Shown: positions 16,520 through 26,630 of the stretch, in pieces
How the letters are laid out: each line of letters opens with the position of its first letter
How positions within the stretch are numbered: position 1 is the first letter of the stretch
DNA from: Pseudomonas sp. TH15
GTDB lineage: Bacteria > Pseudomonadota > Gammaproteobacteria > Pseudomonadales > Pseudomonadaceae
DNA length: 64,000 nt
Assembly (NCBI RefSeq): GCF_016651105.1
Contig: NZ_JAEKEL010000001.1
Coordinates: forward strand, 2,160,001-2,224,000
Reading direction: 5' to 3'
Notes under the pieces: model-generated
Database searches by the model: none
What the model was told of the DNA's origin: nothing
What the model saw: the letters and a program-made list of their open reading frames with translations, nothing else
Translations under genes and position numbers: made by a program

Positions 16520-17668
16520 TCAAGAACCTTTGTTACCTTTTTCATTGGCCGGGTCGTAGACCTTGGTCAAATCCCCACCCAAACGGAACGTCTTGAACGG
16601 CTGCATCTTGTGCTTCTGTGCCAGCACATCCGGCGAGCAGGTGTAGAGCGAGCAGAACGGTTCGAGCCAGGCGAATTTCGAGTCGACCTTGAGGTCTTTC
16701 ATGTCCTGTTCCTTGCCGTTCTTTTTCTCGAACTCTTGCGGATCTTTCACACCGGAAAGCACGCGATCCCCCAGGCGTTTAAGCGCGCCGTTGTTTTCCT
16801 GACGCAAATCCACCCCGTTGACCAAGGCAAAACTGGCGATCATCGACAGCGGCGGCAGGGCGTAGTTGTGATAGGAGAGGGCGCGTTGCTGGCGCTTGAG
16901 TTCGTTCGGCAGGAAGCCATCGGCGTCGATCTGATTGGCGCCGATTTTGTATTCCTTCACCGACCAGTCGAACAGGTCGCGGCGGTTGGTGGCGATGGAC
17001 GTTGCCATCACCGACCAGGCGGACCAGTACGAATGGTTGTTGGTTTTGTCGAGCGGCAGGTTGTCCCAATCGCTGACCACCTGGTCGGCCATTTTGCTGA
17101 ACCAGGCTTCGATCAACTGCGACTCTTGCTGGTGGTTGGCCAACGGATGCGAGTCGGAGAACTTCAGGCGAATGTACGAAGAGGCCATGCTGCCCAACGC
17201 CCATTTGCGCATCGACTTGCCGGTGTGGTTGAAGTCCTTGGACATCAACGCATCAGCCTTGGCCCAGGCGGTCAACCAGTTGAGCGTGCACTCGAGTTGT
17301 TCCGGGCGACCGTCACGCATGAACTGCATCACGCGCTTGCTGGTGCCGCGTTCCAGTTTGGTGATGTCGGACGTGGTGTCACGGAAGGCTTTTTCCGACT
17401 GCACGTTCAGGGTCGAACGGGCCTTGTCGGAACCTTCGTATTTGCTGCGAAATTGCAGCGGGCCGGTGTACGGCGTCGGCATCGGATCGCAGCCTTCGCT
17501 GTTGTCGCCGGTCTTCATCTTTTCAATCGGCGCGAAGTAACCCTGTGGCGGGCGCAATGGCGCGGCGGCCTGGGTGGCGCCGGCGAACATCGCCAGCGTC
17601 AGCAGGGATGGGGCGAGTAACTTTTTCAGCATTCGGGTTTGCATGCATGTCATAAGAGGTAGCCTCAT
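16520..17668 (-). CDS. algL: Alginate lyase AlgL (poly-mannuronate lyase)
   Basis: A 382-residue periplasmic polysaccharide lyase of family PL5 with a signal peptide ending near TQAAAP (about residue 35). It cleaves polymer left in the periplasm by beta-elimination. The NNHSYW motif is at residues 210-215 with the catalytic-site histidine H212, and the tyrosine-bearing RALSYHNY is at about 262-269. The ATG at 17668 overlaps the algX stop (ATGA); later in-frame ATG codons at residues 6, 9 and 13 are alternatives with a tighter signal peptide. It is followed by an unusually long spacer before algI. Confidence 0.95.
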   Translation of the reverse strand: MRLPLMTCMQTRMLKKLLAPSLLTLAMFAGATQAAAPLRPPQGYFAPIEKMKTGDNSEGCDPMPTPYTGPLQFRSKYEGSDKARSTLNVQSEKAFRDTTSDITKLERGTSKRVMQFMRDGRPEQLECTLNWLTAWAKADALMSKDFNHTGKSMRKWALGSMASSYIRLKFSDSHPLANHQQESQLIEAWFSKMADQVVSDWDNLPLDKTNNHSYWSAWSVMATSIATNRRDLFDWSVKEYKIGANQIDADGFLPNELKRQQRALSYHNYALPPLSMIASFALVNGVDLRQENNGALKRLGDRVLSGVKDPQEFEKKNGKEQDMKDLKVDSKFAWLEPFCSLYTCSPDVLAQKHKMQPFKTFRLGGDLTKVYDPANEKGNKGS

Positions 17669-19128
17669 TGTCCGGCTTGAGCGGTGTGTTGCTCAGCGCC
17701 AGGGAACACGTTGCGTTTGCAGATTTTCGCTTCGACTTTTTGCGGCGCGGCACCCGGTTCTTCAGGGCCTTGGACTTCGACGGCCAGCAAGTTCTGCGAG
17801 GCCCAGTCTTCGTCGGTGCGCAACTCAAAGGCGAAACGCCCGTCAGTGTCGGAGGTTTCCGGTTTTTCGATTTTGATGTCCTCGTGGCGACCGTTCATGT
17901 ACCAGAGGGTGGCGTGCAGGACTTTCACCGACGCGTCGGCAAACTGGATGTCGACCTGATGCCCGCTGTTTTGCAGGTTCAGGTTCTTGCTGTTGACCAT
18001 CAATTCATTTTTGCCCGGCTTCAGTGTGGTGCTGCCGGTCATCTGGGTTTCCTTGCCTTCGCAACCGTTGTCCAGCAGCGCCATCATCTGGCGGTAGATG
18101 GTTTGCTGGTCGAGGCGATAGAGCGGCGAGAATTCCCAGATCAGGATTTTCGGCGGTTTTTTCTGGAACTCTTCGCTGCCCAGGTACTGCAGCATCGAAC
18201 CTTCCAGACCGCCGCCAGGGAACGCCACGTTGAGGATGTCGGCGCCGATGGCCTCTTCGAGGAAACCGGCGAAGTTGTAGTTCTTGCCACTGTGGCTGGT
18301 GCCGACCAGGGTGATCTCCGGATTGCCGGAGTCACCGAACAGATCGCCATCCGCCGCTTCGCCCTTGGGCTCCGTGGTGAACTGATCCATGTACTGGATC
18401 GCGTAGCTGGTGCCACAGAGTTGACCGGCCATGTTGTGCAATGTTCCGGTCTTACCCATGCGACCCGACTTATGGCTCTCGAATTCGCGTTTCGGCACGT
18501 CAGCGAAGGCCGGCATTTTCTTGATTTGCTCACCGACGATTTTCGCCGTGCGCTGGGCGCCATACGGCGTCCAGTGTTGGTCGCCGCGGAAGTAGAAATC
18601 GTGGGCCGGCAGGGTGTCGGGCAGCGTTTCGTTGGTCAGTGGCGACAGGTCCGGCACGGTATAGCCCATGGCGGCGAAACGGCCGAGCATGGTCTTGTAA
18701 TTCTTCAGGGCCTTGTCGAAATCGTACTTGGCCTTGTCTTCCGGATTGAGTTTGTTGCGGTTCACCAGGCCTCGGGTCGGCTGGTAGACGACCACCAGTT
18801 CCACGCCTTTGCTCTTGAACGCATCGTGCAGTTCTTTCATGCGTTTGTAGCCGGCCGGGGAGGTGTCGAACTCGGTGCGCAAGTCTTCTTGCGTACGGAA
18901 CAACCAGTCGCCCTGGGCCTGCACCAGCGTGGTGAAGTTCTGCTGATAACGGGTGGTGTAGTTCTTCGCGTCGTGGGCTTCCGGGCACAGGTTGCAGCAC
19001 GGGTCGGCGGTGAACTTCGGCGCCGTTGCGCTGGCGGCGGCATCGTCGGCACGGGCGCCGGCGCTGGCCGCGAGAATGCCGGCGGTCAGGGCCGACAGGC
19101 TGAGTAATTTGATCAAGTGTGGGTGCAT
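17665..19128 (-). CDS. algX: Alginate O-acetyltransferase AlgX
   Basis: A 487-residue periplasmic protein with a signal peptide (about 1-27), an N-terminal SGNH-like acetyltransferase domain and a C-terminal carbohydrate-binding module. Catalytic residues are visible as D183 and H185 (DQHWTP) and S278 (GTSHS). It transfers acetyl to mannuronate residues and is part of the AlgKX export scaffold. Cysteines at CCNLC (44-48) fit the conserved disulfide. Its stop overlaps the algL start and it begins 10 nt after algG. Confidence 0.96.
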   Translation of the reverse strand: MHPHLIKLLSLSALTAGILAASAGARADDAAASATAPKFTADPCCNLCPEAHDAKNYTTRYQQNFTTLVQAQGDWLFRTQEDLRTEFDTSPAGYKRMKELHDAFKSKGVELVVVYQPTRGLVNRNKLNPEDKAKYDFDKALKNYKTMLGRFAAMGYTVPDLSPLTNETLPDTLPAHDFYFRGDQHWTPYGAQRTAKIVGEQIKKMPAFADVPKREFESHKSGRMGKTGTLHNMAGQLCGTSYAIQYMDQFTTEPKGEAADGDLFGDSGNPEITLVGTSHSGKNYNFAGFLEEAIGADILNVAFPGGGLEGSMLQYLGSEEFQKKPPKILIWEFSPLYRLDQQTIYRQMMALLDNGCEGKETQMTGSTTLKPGKNELMVNSKNLNLQNSGHQVDIQFADASVKVLHATLWYMNGRHEDIKIEKPETSDTDGRFAFELRTDEDWASQNLLAVEVQGPEEPGAAPQKVEAKICKRNVFPGAEQHTAQAGQ

Positions 19129-19138
19129 AAAATTATCC

Positions 19139-20725
19139 TCAGTCCCGCATTTCGGTCTGGCGTTCGACAGGGTCGATCAGCACGGCTTTCTGCTGGCGCA
19201 CCAGCAGGTCGAGAATTTCATCCTGACGGTCGCCAAGAATCCCGTTGAAGCTGATGCCGCTGGATTTGGTCGGCGCGAGCATGGACACGCGATACAACTC
19301 GACGCTCAGCGGCGAGTCGATGGACAGCGGTCCACTGCCATTACCGGCCAGTTCGCCGCCGACCACGATCAGCGACACTTGCGCGTCGAACGGGTCGAGC
19401 TTGATGTCCCGGTCGGTGTCGCTCAGGTCCTTGATGTGGCCGTAGACACCGGTCAGGCCGTTGGCCAGGGCGAGGTTTTCGTAGAGGCGAATGTTCACGC
19501 TGTTACGAATCCGGATGCCGTGGCGCTTGTTGCTGATCACCTTGTTGCCCCACAACAGGTTGTCGCCACTCTCGTAGAGGGTGATGCCGTCGGTGTGGTT
19601 CTTGTAGATCTCGTTGTAGGCGATCAGGTTGTTCACGCTGTTACGGTCGATCACCAGCCCCGAAAGGTGGTTGTCGTAGCTGCGGTTGTTGAAGATGAAG
19701 CTGTTGTTGACCTCGCGGGAAATGATGATCCCGTGCTTCTTCTTGGTCCCGTGAACGGTGTTGTCGGCAATGATCAAACCGTGGGAACGGTCATGCGGGT
19801 CAATGCCGTAGACGATGTTGTCTTTGTAGGTGTTGCCCTTGACCACGAAGTCGCGGGTTTCGTAGCAGTAGAAGCCGTACCACATGTCCGAGAACTCGGA
19901 GCCGACGATCCAGCCAGTCGGTTCAGGACGCTTGAGCACCTTGGCCATGTTCGGCGTGTATTGGGAAATACTCACGCCGTAGGACTTACTGTTGGCGTAG
20001 CCGAAACTGGCGATCTTGCTGTTGGCGATGTAGGTTTCGGTGCCGCCCCAGGACAGCAGGAACGGACGGAATTCCTTCGGCGTCTTGAACAGCGCCGGGC
20101 CATTGTTTTTCTCGCTCCACCCAGTGATTTTGGTATCACGCACAAACAACTGGCCGTCGTTGACCAGAAACGAACCGGCCTCTTGGGACAGGCGCAATTC
20201 CTGGGTTTGTTTATCGATTTCGAGGATGCCCTTGCGGCCGACCACGATCGGCAACTTCGCCAGGAACACACCCGGCGAGGTTTCGCTGAAATACTTCGGC
20301 TCTTTCTTGGCCAGGTCCTTGAGGTTCATGTAACCGTCGTCGACGAAGATCGCCTGCGGGATGCCGTGCTGACGCACCACCCACTCGGCCATCTTGTTGT
20401 CGCCGCCGATGAAGTCCTTCAAGGCGTCTTCTTGCATCATCCGGCGCACGCTGATCTTGCCCGGTTTGGTGCGGACGATTTTTGCGGCAATGGCCTCCGC
20501 GGTGTAGCCGGACAGGTCTGGCAGTTTCGGTGCGGCCAGGTCCAGCGGCGCGGTCGGTGCGCTGCTGACGGTGTAGGTCTTGGCTTGCTGCAAGCCCTTG
20601 GCCAGGGTCGCCGGTTGGCCTTTTTGCACAGGCGCAGTCGGTTCCGCATTGGCGAAGGCCACCGAGCTGGCCAGCAACATCGCGCCGGCCAGCAAGGTGA
20701 TCGAGCCTCTCTTCGGATGGGTCAT
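19139..20725 (-). CDS. algG: Poly(beta-D-mannuronate) C5-epimerase AlgG
   Basis: A 528-residue periplasmic epimerase that converts mannuronate to guluronate in the growing chain. It has a signal peptide (ends near AFANAEP), then a right-handed beta-helix of parallel repeats; the catalytic DPHDRSH motif is at about residues 309-315. I chose the ATG at 20725 because GGGAG lies 8 nt before it and the signal peptide is then normal. An earlier in-frame ATG at 20752 overlaps the algE stop (TGATG) and would add nine residues. Confidence 0.95.
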   Translation of the reverse strand: MTHPKRGSITLLAGAMLLASSVAFANAEPTAPVQKGQPATLAKGLQQAKTYTVSSAPTAPLDLAAPKLPDLSGYTAEAIAAKIVRTKPGKISVRRMMQEDALKDFIGGDNKMAEWVVRQHGIPQAIFVDDGYMNLKDLAKKEPKYFSETSPGVFLAKLPIVVGRKGILEIDKQTQELRLSQEAGSFLVNDGQLFVRDTKITGWSEKNNGPALFKTPKEFRPFLLSWGGTETYIANSKIASFGYANSKSYGVSISQYTPNMAKVLKRPEPTGWIVGSEFSDMWYGFYCYETRDFVVKGNTYKDNIVYGIDPHDRSHGLIIADNTVHGTKKKHGIIISREVNNSFIFNNRSYDNHLSGLVIDRNSVNNLIAYNEIYKNHTDGITLYESGDNLLWGNKVISNKRHGIRIRNSVNIRLYENLALANGLTGVYGHIKDLSDTDRDIKLDPFDAQVSLIVVGGELAGNGSGPLSIDSPLSVELYRVSMLAPTKSSGISFNGILGDRQDEILDLLVRQQKAVLIDPVERQTEMRD

Positions 20726-20751
20726 GTCGGGGACTCCCTTCGCGGTTCGCA

Positions 20752-22236
20752 TCAGAAGCGCCAGATCACGTCGATGAACGCGCGGTGCATGTACGAATCA
20801 ACTTGTTTGCCATAGGCATCGCCGGGCTTGAACACGCCGCCACGGAAACGCACCAGGGCCGAAGGCTCATCGATCGACTGGCTCAAAGCGGCGGGCAACA
20901 GCCCTTGCTTGAAGTACTTGGTGACCACCAGGTCCATTTCCTGACCGAGGTCTTTGTTGCCATCTTCCAAAGGCAGCGAGGTGCTGGAGAGGATCGCTCC
21001 GGTGGCGTCGTCGGTGTTGTTCTGGACGGCGTTGATGCCGTTGCTGCCCACCGGTTTGTTGCCGTCCACGCGCCAGAATTTGTGGTAGATCAGGCTGGCG
21101 TCGTATTCGTCGTTGAGCATCCACGAACCGAACAGGGTTGCGGTTTGCATGTTGTTCATTTCGCCACGGAAGGCTTCGCCGAAACGGTGAACCCGCGAGC
21201 GAGTACCGGTGTAGTTCGAGCGGTTGCTTTCCAGGCCGTTCTGTTCGTAATCGGCGCTGGCGCGGGCATACGCTGCACCGACTTGCCATTGCGGATCGAG
21301 GCGCAGGCGCACGCCGATATCGGTGGCCCAGCCATTGAGGTCTTCACCACGCTTGGCTTCGGCCGGGCGGGTGCCATCGGCGTTGAGCGCGTTGACCGTG
21401 TCGGTGTCGCCGCTCATGCCGGTGATGCTGCCCCAGTAATTAACCGTATTGGTGTTGCGCCAGTTGTAGGCGTCGCTGTCGGCGGTGAGGCCAAGCCAGG
21501 TGAGGTCGCCGTTCTGTTTCTTGTCCAGCGAGTCGCCGGCTACGCCCGGTTCCGGGTAGTCGAGCTTGCCGTCATCGTGGGTGTGATGACCGCGAATGCC
21601 GACCCAGTTGCCCGGCGTCCACTGGTACGCCGCATCGGCGTAGGTGTGCAGGCGATCCTTGTCTTTTGGCGCCAGCTCTTTCAAGTCGGTGCGGTATTCG
21701 CTGAAGCGTTCGGCGACACCGGCGTTGGCGCGCAACAGGGTGGTGTCGAAGGTCCAGTTCAGGGCTTCGATGTTGGTGTCGCGCCATTGGCCGTCGTCAT
21801 TGCGCAGGCGTTGGCGACCGAACTTGAGCATCTCGCCGGGGTAAGGCGTGAGGCCGCTGTAGCCGACCCAGAACTCGCGCATGGCCAGGTAGTTTCTCTT
21901 CGACGTGCGATCACCGCTGTTGGTGGTCTGGTTGACGTCGTCGGCCTGTTGCAGGGTGTCGGTTTCGATGATGTCGGTGGACGTCACGGCTTGACCCATG
22001 GCGTAGGCGCTCCACGCACCGCGTTCACCGTAGACCCATGGACGCAGGTCGAGGCCGATGCCATTGACGTCGCCGCCGGGCGCGGTGCCGAGGTCGGCGT
22101 CATCTTCGGACTGGCCGGTGATCTTCACTTCCAGGCCGTAGTTCTTGGCTTCGGTCATGGCTGCCAGGGTCGGACACGACCACAGCAGGGCGAATGTCAG
22201 GCCAATACCGGCCTGTACAAATGGATTCAACTTCAT
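20752..22236 (-). CDS. algE: Alginate outer-membrane porin AlgE
   Basis: A 494-residue outer-membrane beta-barrel with a signal peptide (about 1-25) and the terminal aromatic residue (VIWRF) required for barrel assembly. It is the anion-selective 18-stranded channel through which alginate leaves the cell. Repeated amphipathic strands and charged, arginine-rich positions fit that role. Its start overlaps the algK stop (ATGA) and its stop touches the algG start region. Confidence 0.96.
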   Translation of the reverse strand: MKLNPFVQAGIGLTFALLWSCPTLAAMTEAKNYGLEVKITGQSEDDADLGTAPGGDVNGIGLDLRPWVYGERGAWSAYAMGQAVTSTDIIETDTLQQADDVNQTTNSGDRTSKRNYLAMREFWVGYSGLTPYPGEMLKFGRQRLRNDDGQWRDTNIEALNWTFDTTLLRANAGVAERFSEYRTDLKELAPKDKDRLHTYADAAYQWTPGNWVGIRGHHTHDDGKLDYPEPGVAGDSLDKKQNGDLTWLGLTADSDAYNWRNTNTVNYWGSITGMSGDTDTVNALNADGTRPAEAKRGEDLNGWATDIGVRLRLDPQWQVGAAYARASADYEQNGLESNRSNYTGTRSRVHRFGEAFRGEMNNMQTATLFGSWMLNDEYDASLIYHKFWRVDGNKPVGSNGINAVQNNTDDATGAILSSTSLPLEDGNKDLGQEMDLVVTKYFKQGLLPAALSQSIDEPSALVRFRGGVFKPGDAYGKQVDSYMHRAFIDVIWRF

Positions 22237-23741
22237 AGGGATTCCTCGCCGTCTTCTTCTTGCAGGGCATGCAAATCCAGCTTGTTCTGGCTCGAGGCAC
22301 CCCGAACGGCCTGTTCTTGTTTCAACAGGCGTTGGGCCTCGGCGAGCTGGGCAGGCGGCAGTTGGGCTTCTAATGTTGTCGCGAGCTCATTGGCTTGCGG
22401 GGTGTCCTGAGCCTTGGCCAACTGGCTGAAGACGTAAGCGTTGAGCGGGTTGGGCTTGGTGCCCTTGCCTTGGGAAAACAGTTGGGCGATGGCGAAGTCG
22501 GCGCTGTTCTGGCCGTTGCGCGCAGCGGTCAGCAGGTGGTCCAGGGCTTTCTGCGAATAGACTTTGCCCAGGTAACCACGGCGGTAAATCTGGCCGAGGT
22601 AGTAATCGGCGGCGACTTCGCGGCCGACGGCTTTCTGGAAATGTTCTTCGGCGACCTTGGCGTCCGCCGGCACCCATTTGCCTTCGTAGTAGAGCTTGCC
22701 CAGCAACAGTTCGGCGCGGGGTTGATCCGCCGCGCGACCGTTGTCCAGGTACTTCATCATCGTGTCGATGTCACCGAGTTCCGGGAAGTCGTAGAGCAAC
22801 TGCGCCAGGCTGACCCAGGACGCGGGGTAGCCAGGCGCGATGCCTTCGAGCAGCGACTGCGCGGTTTTCTCGTCGGTCTTGCCGAGGGTCGCATCGCCCA
22901 GTACGCGGGCCACGCTGTCCACTCGCTGAGCGGAAACCGTGCCACGCGCATGAGCGGCTTGCATCTGCTTGATCAGCTCGGCTTGTTTCTCTGGCTCGGC
23001 TTTTTTCTGATAAACCGTGGCCAGTTCGACGTAGCAGACATCGGTGGTGTTCAACGCGGCTTTGCAGATGGATTCGACTTCATCCAGGTGCTGGTCGTAA
23101 GTGCCTTGGGTGCGATAGAGCAGCACCTGGGCCAGGCCCGCTTCCGGTTTGCCTTCGGCGCGCCACTTGCTGATTTGCTGCTGGGCGTTGATGTTCGGGA
23201 AACTGTGGGGATATTGCAGGTACAACATCGCCAGCGGGATCAGGGTGTTGCCTTCGCCATTGGCCGAGGCTTTTTTCAACAGGCCTTCGGCTTCATGCTG
23301 TTCGGCTTCGGTCGAGCCGGGCTTGGCCACCAGCAGACGACCCAGGCGAGCCTGGGCGCGGGGCGAGGTGTCGGCCGCGGCACGGTACGTCGCCTCGGCC
23401 AGTTTCATTTGGGCCGGGTCACGGCTGTCGACCTGAATATCCGCTAGCCCGACCTGGGCTTCGGTGTAACCCATGGCCGCCAGTTGCTGGTAATTCTGCT
23501 GCGCCAGCGCGGTGTCGCCGCGCTTGAGGGCTTCGTTGGCCAGACGCTGGTCGGGCAGGCCGGCGCAACCGGCCAGACTCACGGCCAATGCCACGGCACA
23601 CAGAGAGCCCATGTGGGAGCGGGCTTGCTCGCGAAGCAGGCGCTGCGGTGTATCAGACAAACCGAGTTGACCCTTTCGCGAGCAAGCCCGCTCCCACAGG
23701 GACTGCGGTGTGTTCAGGATTTTTTGGATGGTCACAGGCAT
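22233..23741 (-). CDS. algK: Alginate export lipoprotein AlgK, N-terminus altered by a repeat
   Basis: An outer-membrane lipoprotein made of Sel1/TPR-like repeats that helps assemble AlgE and binds AlgX. The lipobox LAGC is at residues 56-59 of the 502-residue frame, giving a mature start at C59. A REP palindrome (23613-23697) encodes residues about 15-43, so the leader is far longer than usual. The ATG at 23741 lies 9 nt after alg44. The only other ATG, at 23612 ([16 protein letters not shown]), has no ribosome site and would give a signal peptide without basic residues. Translation from 23741, reading through the REP, is therefore more likely; the REP part then supplies the arginines ahead of the hydrophobic core. 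Confidence 0.85.
   Translation of the reverse strand: MPVTIQKILNTPQSLWERACSRKGQLGLSDTPQRLLREQARSHMGSLCAVALAVSLAGCAGLPDQRLANEALKRGDTALAQQNYQQLAAMGYTEAQVGLADIQVDSRDPAQMKLAEATYRAAADTSPRAQARLGRLLVAKPGSTEAEQHEAEGLLKKASANGEGNTLIPLAMLYLQYPHSFPNINAQQQISKWRAEGKPEAGLAQVLLYRTQGTYDQHLDEVESICKAALNTTDVCYVELATVYQKKAEPEKQAELIKQMQAAHARGTVSAQRVDSVARVLGDATLGKTDEKTAQSLLEGIAPGYPASWVSLAQLLYDFPELGDIDTMMKYLDNGRAADQPRAELLLGKLYYEGKWVPADAKVAEEHFQKAVGREVAADYYLGQIYRRGYLGKVYSQKALDHLLTAARNGQNSADFAIAQLFSQGKGTKPNPLNAYVFSQLAKAQDTPQANELATTLEAQLPPAQLAEAQRLLKQEQAVRGASSQNKLDLHALQEEDGEESL
23613..23697. repeat. REP palindrome inside the 5' end of algK
   Basis: Perfect 23-bp arms, 23613-23635 and 23675-23697 (core GTGGGAGCGGGCTTGCTCGC). 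It matches the REP at 32811-32897 but here lies within an open reading frame, immediately before the codons of the lipoprotein signal peptide. Confidence 0.93.
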
Positions 23742-23750
23742 GTCCTCGAC

Positions 23751-24923
23751 TTAAAGACCGGCGGCCATGGCTTTGTCGATCAGCCAGTTCAGGTTCGGGC
23801 CACGATCGCTGTTCACTTCCACCGGGCGACCGGCGAGGGTGGTGTCCAGCGGCTCGTCAGGCTTGATCTGTACGCGGATGTCGGAGGACAGGTCGGCGCT
23901 TTTCAGGCTGGTGCTGCTGACGATTTTGCCAGTGCGGGTTTTGTCTTCGCCGGCGATTTCGAAGGTCACTGGCGCACCTGGACGCACGTCGGCGAACTGG
24001 CGATAGGTGAAGCGCGCGTCGATGTTGGCTTCGCTGTTGCGCGGCACCAGGTTGAAGATCACGTCGCCCTTGCTGGCGTACTGACCGTTGGCGACCAGTT
24101 GCTGGGCGACGGTGCAATCGCACGGCGACGTCAGGGTGCCGGTCATTTGCTTGCCGAACAGTTCTTCAACCTTGGCCGGTTGCAACTGCTCTTCGTCCAG
24201 ATGGCCCTTGAGGACATCGAGCATGCTGGTGCTGAAGGTCGCCAGTGGGGCGCCTTTGGCGGCGACGCCGTCGGCTTTGATCAGGCTTTGCACAGTGCCG
24301 TCGCGCGGCATGGTGATGTTCATGCCCGGTACGCTGACGATGCCGGCCTGGGCGTGGCTGACGAAGTACATGCCGTACACCGACTTGAAGATAAAACCGA
24401 ACGCCGCGAGACCCACGAGGAAGATCGCGAAGCTGAAGGTCACCGCACGCAGACGCCCGAACGGGGTCATGCCGTGGCCGCCATCCTTGACCTTGCGCGC
24501 CTTGGTGAAGTTGTCGCGCTGCAGCGTTGCCAGCACTTCACCCATGCTGACGATGTCGCCGGCCAGGTGAGAGGTGATCAGGTGGCGCAGGGTCGAGATG
24601 TCCTGGGTTTCCAGGTTCTGGAACTGGCAACCGGCACGGCCGGTCTGGCGATCGTAGGAGCGGATCTGCAACTCCACGTCCATCGCCAGGCCCAGGTTAT
24701 CGATGACGAACTGCAAGCGAGCCTTGTGCACTTCACCGACGGTCAGGGCTTTCTGGGTGCCGGCGTTAAAGCACAGGCCGCCAGCGGAAAGGTCTTCGAC
24801 CCGCGCTTCGAGCGGTGCACCGGTGGTCCCGAAAAAGCGCAGCTTGGCCGGGATTTTCACGCGGGCGTGTTGGCGCTGGGCTTCGGATTCATGCACTACG
24901 TTGGTGTTCACGGCGGTATTCAT
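23751..24923 (-). CDS. alg44: Alginate co-polymerase Alg44 (PilZ c-di-GMP receptor)
   Basis: A 390-residue inner-membrane protein. The cytoplasmic N-terminal PilZ domain carries the c-di-GMP motifs RQHAR (residues 17-21) and DLSAGG (about 44-49). One membrane helix follows (about 160-183), then a periplasmic HlyD-like domain (about 190-390). Binding of c-di-GMP switches on the polymerase Alg8. The PilZ motifs are intact, so post-translational control is expected. It is 36 nt after alg8 and 9 nt before algK. Confidence 0.96.
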   Translation of the reverse strand: MNTAVNTNVVHESEAQRQHARVKIPAKLRFFGTTGAPLEARVEDLSAGGLCFNAGTQKALTVGEVHKARLQFVIDNLGLAMDVELQIRSYDRQTGRAGCQFQNLETQDISTLRHLITSHLAGDIVSMGEVLATLQRDNFTKARKVKDGGHGMTPFGRLRAVTFSFAIFLVGLAAFGFIFKSVYGMYFVSHAQAGIVSVPGMNITMPRDGTVQSLIKADGVAAKGAPLATFSTSMLDVLKGHLDEEQLQPAKVEELFGKQMTGTLTSPCDCTVAQQLVANGQYASKGDVIFNLVPRNSEANIDARFTYRQFADVRPGAPVTFEIAGEDKTRTGKIVSSTSLKSADLSSDIRVQIKPDEPLDTTLAGRPVEVNSDRGPNLNWLIDKAMAAGL

Positions 24924-24959
24924 ATGGGCTATTTCCTGGCTAATTCAATAAGGGGGCGG

Positions 24960-26450
24960 TCAGACCATCATCAGCAGCACGGCGACAAAAATGCTGCCGG
25001 CGGAGAAGGTCATGGTCCGAGACGACCAGGTGTTGAACCAACGTTGAAAGCTGGCGAGATCACGGGTCAATTTGGTGTCCTGGCGAGTCCAGGATTGTTG
25101 GTCGAGGCGGAAGAACACGTAGATCTTCACCAGCGCGCCGACGATCTGGTTGTAATAGAGAATGATCGGGTAGGCCGGGCCGATCCGGTGACCGGAGCAC
25201 GACAGCAGCAGGGTCAGGATCAGGCGGGTGATACCAATCCACAGCAGGTAAGCGAGGATGAACGCGCCGCCGTACTTGAAGCTGGCGATGATCGCCACGG
25301 TCAGTCCCAGCAAGGACGTCCACATCGATACGCGTTGGTCAAACAGCACCACCGAAGTGAACAGACCGAGGCGTTTCATCCCCAGGCCCAGGGCGCGGGA
25401 GTTCTGGCGCAGGTTGTTGCCGTACCAGCGGAACATCAGTTTGCGGCTGGCCTTGATGAAGCTTTTTTCCGGCGGGTGTTCCACGGTGTGGATCGCGGCG
25501 TCCGGTACGTAGAAAGTGTCGTAGCCCAGGCGCATCAGGCTGAACCAGCTCGACTTGTCATCACCGGTCAGGAACTTGAAGCGGCCCAGGCGCCAGTGTT
25601 GCAGCGAGTCGCTTTCCACGTCGGCGATAAAGTCCGGGTCGGTGACCACGGTGGCGCGGAATACCGACATCCGGCCGGTCATGGTCAGGACGCGCTTGGA
25701 CAGGGCCATCGAGCACATGTTGATGTGGCGCTGGGCGAACCGCAGTTTGTGCCATTCAGCCATGACGTAGCCGCCGCGCACTTCGCAGAACTCGTTGGTG
25801 GTCAGGCCGCCGACATTGCCGAACAGCTGGAACCACGGCACGGTCTTGAGCACGACGCCTGGGGCGAGCACGGTGTCGCCATCGATCACTGCAACCACTG
25901 CGCGGTCGTCCGGCAGGTGGCGGGAGATGGCGCGGAAACCGTAGGCCAGGCCATCGCGCTTGCCGGTGCCGGGAATACGCACGAAGTCGAGCTTGACCCG
26001 ATCCGGCGGGTTCATCCGGGCCCAAAGACTTTTCACCAGCAACTCATCGGACATTTCGACGATTGAGCAGACCATGGTGGCGGGCAGGCCGCAGTCGATC
26101 GCTTCGCGAATCACCGAGCTGTAGACCTGGGCGGTGGTCAGTGCATCGATACGAAAACTGGTGACCATCAGGTACACATGGGACGGGTCTGCCGCTTTAC
26201 CCAGCTTGCGTACTTTGCGCCGCAGGTGCGGGTAGACGATGTACAGAAAAATCATGCCGCGCACAAAATGCGTGGCACCCATCGAGTAACGCCAGATCCC
26301 GATGAAACCAATCAGGAAGATGAAGTCCTTCGACTCGGAGTCGAACGTGGACGCAGGCAACGCCATGGCGATGCCCATCAATAAACTTAGGTAAAACAGC
26401 CAACCGGCGGCCTGAAGTAGGCCGTGCTTTAGCCTGTGCATAATCTGCAT
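24960..26450 (-). CDS. alg8: Alginate polymerase Alg8 (family 2 glycosyltransferase)
   Basis: A 496-residue inner-membrane processive glycosyltransferase that polymerises GDP-mannuronate. It has membrane helices at about 12-32 and 43-75, a cytoplasmic GT2 domain with DGD at about 190-192 and TGDD further on, and RWYGNN corresponding to the QxxRW-type acceptor motif, then more membrane helices. A second ATG three codons in (26441) is an equally possible start. It is separated from algD by 180 nt holding a repeat element, unlike the tight spacing downstream. Confidence 0.96.
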   Translation of the reverse strand: MQIMHRLKHGLLQAAGWLFYLSLLMGIAMALPASTFDSESKDFIFLIGFIGIWRYSMGATHFVRGMIFLYIVYPHLRRKVRKLGKAADPSHVYLMVTSFRIDALTTAQVYSSVIREAIDCGLPATMVCSIVEMSDELLVKSLWARMNPPDRVKLDFVRIPGTGKRDGLAYGFRAISRHLPDDRAVVAVIDGDTVLAPGVVLKTVPWFQLFGNVGGLTTNEFCEVRGGYVMAEWHKLRFAQRHINMCSMALSKRVLTMTGRMSVFRATVVTDPDFIADVESDSLQHWRLGRFKFLTGDDKSSWFSLMRLGYDTFYVPDAAIHTVEHPPEKSFIKASRKLMFRWYGNNLRQNSRALGLGMKRLGLFTSVVLFDQRVSMWTSLLGLTVAIIASFKYGGAFILAYLLWIGITRLILTLLLSCSGHRIGPAYPIILYYNQIVGALVKIYVFFRLDQQSWTRQDTKLTRDLASFQRWFNTWSSRTMTFSAGSIFVAVLLMMV

Positions 26451-26524
26451 CCGTCTCTATCTCGGGCGAGCCTGTTGGGTGGCCCGATGGGGTTAAGGCA
26501 GGCTTACAAAAACTTGCAAGGACA

Positions 26525-26624
26525 TGCAGGAGCTGCCGAAGGCTGCGATCTTTTGATCTTTCGCTTGGGATTTTGGTGTTCCCGAAAAGATCGCAGCCTC
26601 GTTTCACTCGACAGCTCCTACAGG
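26525..26624. repeat. GGCTGCGATC-type palindromic repeat between algD and alg8
   Basis: The arms GCAGGAGCTGCCGAAGGCTG and onward (from 26526) and AAAAGATCGCAGCC...AGCTCCTAC (26585-26621) form a long imperfect hairpin. The same family occurs at 51691-51773 as a perfect 28-bp pair. It lies within the alginate transcript. Confidence 0.85.
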
Positions 26625-26630
26625 GCTGCC

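Noticed and set aside
23484..26066. 860-codon plus-strand frame opposite alg44, alg8 and algK
   Set aside because: It is the antisense of well-recognised alginate genes; long antisense frames arise from the high G+C third positions. No ribosome site or known motif.
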